This document shows positions 1 through 4,335 of a stretch of DNA of 5,110 nucleotides, in pieces. The translations under genes were made by a program, and so were the position numbers. A model generated the notes under the pieces. That model was not told the DNA's origin and made no database searches. It worked only from the letters and a program-made list of their open reading frames with translations. The first letter of the stretch is position 1. Every line of letters starts with the position of its first letter. The stretch comes from Dehalococcoidia bacterium. Its GTDB lineage: Bacteria > Chloroflexota > Dehalococcoidia > Dehalococcoidales > W498. The stretch is from positions 1-5,110 of the forward strand of contig JAUWEU010000063.1 of the NCBI GenBank assembly GCA_030608125.1. The letters run 5' to 3'.

Positions 1-321
1 GCCACTTTTCTAAAAGACACACCAGGTCTTGATTTTGATTACCCTACCAGCATTACTGCTGTTGATTATTATGACTACTTTGAGGTGGTTTATCAATTAA
101 CTTCAATAAAGCATAACCACAGCCTGATAGTGAAGACGCGATGCTATGGGCGGGATAACCCCACAATTCCTTCAGTGGTTAGTTTGTGGCGTGGAGCCGA
201 TTTTCAGGAGCGGGAAATTTACGACCTTATGGGGATTACTTTTGATGGTCATCCTAATATGAAGCGTATCTTCTTGTGGGAGGGGTTTCAGGGACACCCG
301 TTGCGTAAGGATTATCTATAA
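1..321 (+). CDS. nuoC: NADH-quinone oxidoreductase subunit C (NuoC), 3' part
   Basis: The reading frame is open from the first base, so this is the C-terminal 106 residues of a gene that begins before the window; the internal GTG at 85 is not the start. NuoC (30-kDa subunit family) sits in the peripheral arm of complex I, beside NuoD, and helps hold the hydrophilic arm together. The family signature is plain: W63, then ADFQEREIYDLMGI at about residues 66-79, FDGHP at 81-85, and the terminal GHPLRKDY at 98-105. The end is intact, and the TAA stop overlaps the nuoD ATG by one base (TAATG), which implies translational coupling. It is a separate gene and not a NuoCD fusion as in enterobacteria. 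The identification is secure; the missing N-terminal part cannot be judged. Confidence 0.96.
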   Translation, partial: ATFLKDTPGLDFDYPTSITAVDYYDYFEVVYQLTSIKHNHSLIVKTRCYGRDNPTIPSVVSLWRGADFQEREIYDLMGITFDGHPNMKRIFLWEGFQGHPLRKDYL

Positions 322-1424
322 TGGCACTTAAAACTGAGCCCTTTGTTATAAATATTGGTCCCCAGCATCCCAGTACCCATGGGGTGTTTCGGATGCGGCT
401 GACCCTTGATGGAGAAGTTGTTGTAAATCTGGAGCCAGTTATTGGCTATCTTCATCGGGGAATTGAGAAGCTAGCTGAGGGGCGCACCTACACTCAAAAT
501 ATTCCTTTTACCGATAGGCTAGATTATCTAGCCTCAATGTCTAACAATCTAGCCTATGTTCTGGCGGTGGAGAAATTGGCTGGAATTTCGGTGCCGGAGC
601 GGGCTGAATACCTGCGGGTTATTATGGCAGAATTGCAGCGTATTGCCAGCCACTTGGTAGGGGTTGGTTGCTTCTTGAACGACTGTGGTGCCTTTTTCAC
701 ACCTCTCCTATATATGATTCGGGAAAGGGAGAAGATTCTGGACCTATTTGATATGGTCTGTGGTCAGCGACTTACCTATAACTATATGCGTATTGGCGGG
801 GTCAGTCACGACATTCCTGATGAGTTTTTACCTGCCCTGGATAAATTTGTCAGGGAGATGTCTGGTTTTATTGATGAGTATGACCAGCTTCTGGCAAAGA
901 ATGAGATACTGCTGGCTCGGACTAAGGGTGTTGGTATTCTGCCTAAAGAGCTAGCCATCAATATCTCGGCTAGCGGTCCGGTGCTTCGTGGTAGTGGGGT
1001 CAAGTGGGATATTCGTAAGGCAGACCCTTATTCTATCTATGACCGCTTTGAGTTTGAAATACCGACGGGCAGTGTTGGCGACGCCTATGACCGATATTGG
1101 GTAAGAGTTCAAGAGATGCGGCAGAGTACGCGTATTATTCAACAAGCTATGGAGCAACTACCATCAGGTGAAGTGCTAAGCGAAGTGCCACACCTGTTCC
1201 ATCCACCAGTAGGAGAAGCCTATGGGCACATTGAAGCTCCCAAGGGTGAGCTTGGTTTCTATCTGGTGTCAGATAATTCAATTGCGCCCTATCGCTTCCA
1301 TATTCGGGCACCGTCCCTAATCAACCTAACTGCTCTTCGTGATATGATTATTGGTTGGAAACTGGCTGACGCCATAATTGTTTTTGGAAGCATTGATATT
1401 TGTTTAGCTGAGGTGGATAGATAG
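321..1424 (+). CDS. nuoD: NADH-quinone oxidoreductase subunit D (NuoD, 49-kDa family)
   Basis: NuoD forms, with NuoB and NuoH, the quinone-reduction pocket of complex I at the membrane surface; it is related to the large subunit of NiFe hydrogenases. The 367-residue protein looks complete. It has GPQHPSTHGV at residues 13-22, GYLHRGIEKL at 42-51, DRLDYLASMSNN at 65-76, and the family's closing GSIDICLAEVDR at 356-367, where most relatives have a Gly before the Glu. H20 and Y69 are 49 residues apart, the same spacing as the quinone-headgroup ligands His38 and Tyr87 of Thermus Nqo4, and D121 falls where the conserved Asp139 would be. The NiFe-binding cysteines of hydrogenases are absent from both ends, as expected. 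The ATG is chosen because it overlaps the nuoC stop by one base and lies nine bases after AAGGA (307-311). The stop overlaps nuoH by one base. Confidence 0.97.
   Translation: MALKTEPFVINIGPQHPSTHGVFRMRLTLDGEVVVNLEPVIGYLHRGIEKLAEGRTYTQNIPFTDRLDYLASMSNNLAYVLAVEKLAGISVPERAEYLRVIMAELQRIASHLVGVGCFLNDCGAFFTPLLYMIREREKILDLFDMVCGQRLTYNYMRIGGVSHDIPDEFLPALDKFVREMSGFIDEYDQLLAKNEILLARTKGVGILPKELAINISASGPVLRGSGVKWDIRKADPYSIYDRFEFEIPTGSVGDAYDRYWVRVQEMRQSTRIIQQAMEQLPSGEVLSEVPHLFHPPVGEAYGHIEAPKGELGFYLVSDNSIAPYRFHIRAPSLINLTALRDMIIGWKLADAIIVFGSIDICLAEVDR
516..534. repeat. Perfect 19-base palindrome inside nuoD
   Basis: AGGCTAGAT at 516-524 and ATCTAGCCT at 526-534 are exact reverse complements around a single T at 525. 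The right arm is repeated directly at 547-555. The stretch encodes conserved nuoD sequence (DRLDYLAS...NNLAY), so the direct repeat partly reflects the same Leu-Ala (CTA GCC) codons. It could be a chance product of codon choice, a protein-binding site or an mRNA hairpin; nothing in the sequence decides this. Confidence 0.5.
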
Positions 1425-2545
1425 TGATAATATCAAATCCTAGCCTTAGTCTAGAGCGCTACCTACAGACTCTGCCTCCTGATTGGCCAGGAGGGTTCTG
1501 GGCTCACTGGGGGGTGTTCGCAGTTGGTATCGTGGCTGTTGTTTTAATTCTGGTTATGGCATTTATCTGGTTTGAGCGCAGAGGTTTGGGGCGTTTTCAG
1601 ATTCGTCCTGGTCCTAACCGATGCGGACCTTTTGGTATTCTTCAGCCAATAGCCGATGCGATTAAGATATTGCTTAAGGAGGACATTGTTCCGGCTAAGG
1701 GGGATAAATGGGTTCATTGGCTGGCACCGGTGGTTGTCTTTGTCCCGGCGTTGATGATTTTTGCTGTGATACCATTTCAGGACAAGGCAGTGCTAGCTGA
1801 CCTCAATATAGGTATCCTCTATGTGGTGGCGATTAGCTCAGTCAGCGTGGTCGGGGTGTTTATGGCAGGCTGGAGTTCCAATAATAAATTCTCCCTTATC
1901 GGGGCTATGCGCTCTATAGCCCAGGTAGTGAGTTATGAGATTCCACTCGGGCTAGCCATTATTGGTGTGGTGATGATGGCTGGCTCTCTATCTATGAACG
2001 AGATTGTTAATGCCCAGACCATACCCTTTATTCTGCTACAGCCGCTGGGTTTCCTCATCTACTTTCTGGCTGCCCTGGCTGAGATTAATCGCTGTCCGTT
2101 TGACCTCCTTGAGGCGGAGCAGGAGCTAACCACCGGTTTCAATGTTGAGTACTCAGGGATGAAGTTTGCCCTATTTTACCTGGCGGAATATGTTGAAGTC
2201 CTGGCTGTTTCAGCCATAATTACTATACTTTTCCTCGGTGGCTGGAAAGGACCGTTGTTACCTCCCTTCCTCTGGTTTTTGATTAAGGTCTTTGGTGTTT
2301 TCTTCCTCATTTTCTGGGTGAGGAGCACTATACCCCGCTTGCGGATAGACCAGGTAATGGCATTTGCCTGGAAGTGTCTCCTGCCCTTAGCTTTGTTAAA
2401 TTTGTTTATCACTGGCATACAAGTAATTGTCTGGCCAGAAGCTTTACCATGGGTAATGATACCGGTCAATATTGCGATAATGGTGATACTGGTACTGCTT
2501 TGGTCTAAATTCTTCAGATTAGGAGGGGGAAGGGTTGAAGTTTGA
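1424..2545 (+). CDS. nuoH: NADH-quinone oxidoreductase subunit H (NuoH)
   Basis: NuoH (ND1 family) anchors the peripheral arm in the membrane, forms most of the quinone entry channel, and links quinone chemistry to proton pumping. The 373 residues contain about eight hydrophobic segments, starting near residues 29-50. Family landmarks are clear: ERRGLGRFQIRPGPNRCGP at 51-69, then QPIADAIKILLKED at 74-87; WSSNNKFSLIGAMRS at 150-164; and the charged loop AEINRCPFDLLEAEQEL at 219-235, followed by GFNVEYSG at 238-245. The loop has DLLEAE where many relatives have DLPEAE. The glutamates E220, E230, E232 and E234 thought to matter for quinone-linked coupling are all present. The GTG start overlaps the nuoD stop by one base, with GAGGTGG (1410-1416) seven bases upstream. 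The 3' end overlaps nuoI by 11 bases. nuoH directly follows nuoD, so nuoE, nuoF and nuoG are missing from their usual place. Confidence 0.97.
   Translation: MIISNPSLSLERYLQTLPPDWPGGFWAHWGVFAVGIVAVVLILVMAFIWFERRGLGRFQIRPGPNRCGPFGILQPIADAIKILLKEDIVPAKGDKWVHWLAPVVVFVPALMIFAVIPFQDKAVLADLNIGILYVVAISSVSVVGVFMAGWSSNNKFSLIGAMRSIAQVVSYEIPLGLAIIGVVMMAGSLSMNEIVNAQTIPFILLQPLGFLIYFLAALAEINRCPFDLLEAEQELTTGFNVEYSGMKFALFYLAEYVEVLAVSAIITILFLGGWKGPLLPPFLWFLIKVFGVFFLIFWVRSTIPRLRIDQVMAFAWKCLLPLALLNLFITGIQVIVWPEALPWVMIPVNIAIMVILVLLWSKFFRLGGGRVEV
2521..2526 (+). promoter_or_regulatory. Ribosome binding site for nuoI
   Basis: AGGAGG, within a run AGGAGGGGGA, lies inside the 3' end of nuoH, eight bases before the TTG at 2535. 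A near-perfect Shine-Dalgarno at good distance is what supports the unusual TTG as the nuoI start. Confidence 0.8.
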
Positions 2546-3020
2546 ACGGTATGGCATTGGCATAGCCAAAGGGATGGCTTTAACCTTTAAGCACCTGTTT
2601 CGCCATCCAATCACAACTCAGTATCCTGAAGAGAGGCTTACCGTTTCTCGCCGAATTCGTGGCAATGAACTTGTCTGGGACAAGGAACGGTGCACCGGTT
2701 GTGCTACCTGTGCCAAGAGCTGTCCCGAGGGTTGTATTGAGATTGTAACCTCAATGGGAGAGGAAAATAACTATATAGTGGACAAGTTTGAGGTGGATAC
2801 CGGACACTGTATCTTTTGTGGCTTGTGCGTTGAGGCTTGCCCTTATGAGGCATTATTTATGGGTTATGCCTATGAGCGAGCCAAGTATCGGCGGCAGGAA
2901 CTGGTATTGGCTAAGGAGGGCTTGCTCTTGTCAGATGAGAGGCAACCCAGTGGTTATGGTCGACCCAAGATTGAGGCAACTTTACCTCAGCAGACTTTAC
3001 TTATTGACAGAGACCACTGA
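2535..3020 (+). CDS. nuoI: NADH-quinone oxidoreductase subunit I (NuoI), 2x[4Fe-4S]
   Basis: NuoI (TYKY/23-kDa family) carries the two tetranuclear clusters N6a and N6b that pass electrons toward NuoB and the quinone site. The 161-residue protein has an N-terminal amphipathic stretch (AKGMALTFKHLFRHP, 11-25) that packs on the membrane, then PEERLTVSRR at 31-40, which is typical of the family. Two ferredoxin motifs follow: C53, C56, C59, C63 (CTGCATCAKSCP) and C92, C95, C98, C102 (CIFCGLCVEACP), all ligands present. An extra cysteine at 67 comes shortly after the first motif. The start is TTG, chosen from the strong Shine-Dalgarno at 2521-2526 and because translation from it begins in the expected KFERYGIGIAKG sequence; it overlaps nuoH by 11 bases. 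The stop codon lies inside the left arm of a hairpin (3014-3040), the first break in the tight gene packing. Confidence 0.97.
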   Translation: MKFERYGIGIAKGMALTFKHLFRHPITTQYPEERLTVSRRIRGNELVWDKERCTGCATCAKSCPEGCIEIVTSMGEENNYIVDKFEVDTGHCIFCGLCVEACPYEALFMGYAYERAKYRRQELVLAKEGLLLSDERQPSGYGRPKIEATLPQQTLLIDRDH

Positions 3021-3040
3021 AAAACTGCCTTTTTCAGTGG
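3014..3040. repeat. Perfect inverted repeat over the nuoI stop codon
   Basis: CCACTGAAAAA (3014-3024) and TTTTTCAGTGG (3030-3040) form a perfect 11-base-pair stem with a five-base loop CTGCC. The nuoI TGA (3018-3020) is within the left arm. The T-run is part of the stem and no T-tract follows, and the operon continues, so a full terminator is unlikely. The core CTGAAAAA/TTTTTCAG recurs in the next hairpin (3071-3100), which suggests a repeat unit. Confidence 0.75.
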
Positions 3041-3070
3041 AGCTTAAAGCCGGGGGTAGGGGGTGAGTTT

Positions 3071-3100
3071 GCTGAAAAAGTCCTTCGGAGCTTTTTCAGC
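3071..3100. repeat. Hairpin with UUCG tetraloop upstream of nuoJ
   Basis: GCTGAAAAAG (3071-3080) pairs perfectly with CTTTTTCAGC (3091-3100). Inside, a T-G wobble, one C-A mismatch and a C(TTCG)G closing loop continue the stem; in RNA this is the very stable UUCG tetraloop. The nuoJ Shine-Dalgarno begins 10 bases after it. It shares the CTGAAAAA/TTTTTCAG core with the hairpin at 3014-3040. It may stabilise an mRNA end, attenuate transcription, or be a dispersed palindromic repeat. Confidence 0.75.
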
Positions 3101-3109
3101 AGTTTAGAT

Positions 3110-3116
3110 AAGGTGA
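3110..3116 (+). promoter_or_regulatory. Ribosome binding site for nuoJ
   Basis: AAGGTGA stands seven bases before the nuoJ ATG. nuoJ does not overlap its upstream gene, so it needs its own site; the site lies just outside the second hairpin and should stay unpaired. Confidence 0.7.
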
Positions 3117-3123
3117 AGAAGTA

Positions 3124-3612
3124 ATGGGTTTAGAAATTGTGTTTTGGATATTAGCTATAGTAGGCATAGGAGCTGCTTTAGCCGTAGTTTTACTCCGTGA
3201 TATTTTTCGAGCAGCTCTTTGCTTGGTTCTTTGCTTCCTGACTATAGCTGGAATCTATGTTACCCTCAGTGCTGACTTTCTGGCAGCGGTTCAGGTTCTG
3301 ATTTACGTTGGTGCCATAGGTATCTTGATTATTTTAGCTATCATGCTGACCAGAGAGGTTCAGCGGGGTAGCCTTTCCAATAAACTACGGATTCCGGCTT
3401 TTGTGGTTGCCATTTTGTTTTTAGGGGCAGTAGGCTTTGCCATGATTAATACCCCATGGCAGTTAGCCGGTGTAGCTCCGCTGGAGCCTACCACCCCAGC
3501 CCTGGCTGGTAAGCTTTTTGGTGAAGAGGGCTTTATTTTACCCGTAGAGATTGCCGCTGTCCTGTTATTAGCTGCCATTTTAGGGGCTATCGTTTTAGTT
3601 AGGGAAAAATAG
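3124..3612 (+). CDS. nuoJ: NADH-quinone oxidoreductase subunit J (NuoJ)
   Basis: NuoJ (ND6 family) is a membrane subunit between NuoH and NuoK; its third helix, with a pi-bulge, is part of the hydrophilic axis that couples quinone reduction to pumping. The 162 residues give five likely membrane helices near 3-23, 27-47, 53-75, 91-108 and 139-160. The family core is [20 protein letters not shown] at 50-69, and the C-terminal helix [20 protein letters not shown] (138-157) is also typical. Length is in the usual bacterial range. The start follows a good Shine-Dalgarno (3110-3116). It is separated from nuoI by a 103-base spacer with two hairpins, unlike the overlapping genes before it, and from nuoK by only four bases. 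Confidence 0.96.
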   Translation: MGLEIVFWILAIVGIGAALAVVLLRDIFRAALCLVLCFLTIAGIYVTLSADFLAAVQVLIYVGAIGILIILAIMLTREVQRGSLSNKLRIPAFVVAILFLGAVGFAMINTPWQLAGVAPLEPTTPALAGKLFGEEGFILPVEIAAVLLLAAILGAIVLVREK

Positions 3613-3616
3613 GAAG
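3611..3616 (+). promoter_or_regulatory. Oddly placed ribosome binding site for nuoK
   Basis: AGGAAG abuts the nuoK ATG with no spacing, which is too close for normal Shine-Dalgarno use. A weaker AGGGA (3601-3605) is 11 bases away. nuoK translation probably relies on coupling with nuoJ, whose stop is four bases upstream. Confidence 0.4.
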
Positions 3617-3928
3617 ATGTCTATAGGTTTAGAGCATTACCTTATATTGTCAGCCATTCTATTCTCAATCGGGCTGTATGGGGCTCTGGCTAAACGCAAT
3701 GCCATAGTCATTCTGATGTCTATTGAAATTATGCTTAATGCGGTGAATATCGCAATGGTCGCCTTCTCTCGGTATATTGTGCCATTGCTGCTAACCGGGC
3801 AGGTCTTTGCTATTTTCATTATGGTGGTGGCAGCGGCTGAGGCAGCCGTTGGCTTAGCCATTATAATAGCTATCTATCGGAGTCGTGAGACTATAGATGC
3901 CACCAGAATAGATTTAATGAAATGGTAG
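3617..3928 (+). CDS. nuoK: NADH-quinone oxidoreductase subunit K (NuoK)
   Basis: NuoK (ND4L family) is a three-helix membrane subunit that, with NuoJ, forms one of the four proton channels of complex I. The 103 residues match the family's usual length of about 100. Helices lie near 7-22, 28-50 and 57-85. The N-terminal sequence [18 protein letters not shown] (5-22) and the segment [19 protein letters not shown] (27-45) are typical. E37 in helix 2 and E75 in helix 3 correspond to the membrane glutamates E36 and E72 that are needed for activity in E. coli. The ATG is chosen because the family sequence begins right after it, despite the poor ribosome binding site. After the TAG the operon's tight packing breaks for about 100 bases or more. 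Confidence 0.96.
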   Translation: MSIGLEHYLILSAILFSIGLYGALAKRNAIVILMSIEIMLNAVNIAMVAFSRYIVPLLLTGQVFAIFIMVVAAAEAAVGLAIIIAIYRSRETIDATRIDLMKW

Positions 3929-3953
3929 TTTAGGGCATTCATTAAAGGGGTAG

Positions 3954-3978
3954 TTTGAAGGGGCTTCGCCCCTTCAAA
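3954..3978. repeat. Strong G/C-rich hairpin after nuoK
   Basis: TTTGAAGGGGC (3954-3964) and GCCCCTTCAAA (3968-3978) are exact reverse complements around a TTC loop (equally, a 10-bp stem with a CTTCG loop). It starts 25 bases after the nuoK stop. No T-run follows on either strand, so it is not a standard intrinsic terminator, and nuoL lies downstream. It may protect the 3' end of a processed nuoC-K message, or be half of the repeat that continues to about 4030. Confidence 0.75.
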
Positions 3979-3988
3979 AGTAATCCTT

Positions 3989-4014
3989 CCCCCTCTCCTT
4001 TGAAGGAGCGGGGG
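3989..4014. repeat. Second G/C-rich imperfect palindrome
   Basis: CCCCC (3989-3993) pairs with GGGGG (4010-4014) and CTCCTT (3995-4000) with AAGGAG (4003-4008), with one T-C mismatch between the blocks. Sequences of the form CCCCCTCTCC...GGAG.GGGGG followed by AAGGGGTGAGG look like dispersed intergenic palindromes found in many copies in some environmental bacteria; that recognition is from memory and copy number cannot be seen here. The flank that follows (4009-4040) resembles 3051-3077 in the nuoI-nuoJ spacer. Confidence 0.6.
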
Positions 4015-4031
4015 ATATAAGGGGTGAGGTT

Positions 4032-4157
4032 GTGCTGACTAGCTACAGGATAGCACTTTATGCTGGAGGAGCCATCTTGCTTTTCGATAGTTTGGCTGAT
4101 TGCTTTGCTTATATGGTTTTGAAGAAGACAGGAGATTCAGATGTGGGTAGAGGTTAA
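4032..4157 (+). CDS. Possible 41-residue single-helix membrane protein
   Basis: A GTG at 4032 opens a 41-codon frame ending at TAA 4155-4157. I do not recognise the product. It has a short polar N-terminus with one Arg, a hydrophobic stretch of about 23 residues (IALYAGGAILLFDSLADCFA and onward to MVL), then KKTGDSDVGRG, so a single membrane helix with the basic tail in the cytoplasm is plausible. GGTGA (4023-4027) is a short-spaced ribosome binding site and lies in the repeat-derived flank. The frame overlaps the next gene by 17 bases, as cotranscribed genes do in this operon. It could be a small accessory subunit or assembly helper of complex I. It could also be a chance open frame: it is short, starts with GTG, and contains Asp and Cys in the helix. 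Confidence 0.4.
   Translation: MLTSYRIALYAGGAILLFDSLADCFAYMVLKKTGDSDVGRG
4130..4134 (+). promoter_or_regulatory. Ribosome binding site for the DUF2007-like gene
   Basis: AGGAG lies six bases before the ATG at 4141, good spacing that supports this start. It falls inside the possible 41-codon ORF. Confidence 0.7.
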
Positions 4158-4335
4158 AAAGGCAAAAAGCTTGATGGTGGCTGAGATGTGGAAGGAGTTC
4201 TTTGAGGGCGAAGGGATACCGACCCGTATTCTACCGACCTCTGGCGAGCCTATAGGTCAGGAATTAGCTACCTATCGTATCCTGGTGCCTAGTGATAAAG
4301 AACATATTGCCGAAGAGGTGTTAAGGAAACTGTAA
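4141..4335 (+). CDS. DUF2007-like small protein between nuoK and nuoL
   Basis: A complete 64-residue soluble protein, no signal or membrane segment. Its layout fits the DUF2007 family (annotated as putative prokaryotic signal transducing protein): a first strand WVEVKKAKS (2-10), a helix LMVAEMWKEFFEGEGIP (11-27) ending in the family's typical 'leucine/phenylalanine...EGIP', a strand TRILP, a loop, then a strand YRILVPSD (45-52) and a helix KEHIAEEVLRKL (53-64). No catalytic or metal site is visible. The family's biochemical role is not established. The gene is translationally coupled to nuoL: its TAA overlaps the nuoL ATG by one base. That, and the good Shine-Dalgarno, say it is expressed with complex I, so a role in regulation or assembly of the membrane arm is possible but unproven. 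The family call rests on pattern recognition, not a profile search. Confidence 0.8.
   Translation: MWVEVKKAKSLMVAEMWKEFFEGEGIPTRILPTSGEPIGQELATYRILVPSDKEHIAEEVLRKL

Noticed and set aside
85..321. GTG at 85 as the start of a short separate gene
   Set aside because: The frame is open from base 1 and encodes NuoC-like sequence throughout; the GTG is an internal Val codon.
2788..3066. 92-codon + frame overlapping nuoI and the spacer
   Set aside because: It is a shifted frame over the second 4Fe-4S motif of nuoI, runs through both arms of the first hairpin, and resembles no protein family.
3067..3106. Tiny leader peptide through the second hairpin
   Set aside because: A TTG-started frame of about 12 codons exists, but it is too short and has no distinctive codon content to support a leader-peptide attenuator.
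806..3861. Several 65-97 codon frames on the - strand
   Set aside because: All lie antisense to strongly conserved nuo genes, have biased shadow-like composition, and lack plausible ribosome sites or recognisable motifs.
3954..4014. Intrinsic terminator after nuoK
   Set aside because: Stable stems but no T-run on either strand, and further complex I genes follow in the same direction.
4030..4100. Promoter for the DUF2007-like gene and nuoL
   Set aside because: TTGTGC (4030-4035) and TTGCTT (4077-4082) are weak -35-like matches, but no -10 at proper spacing could be paired with either.
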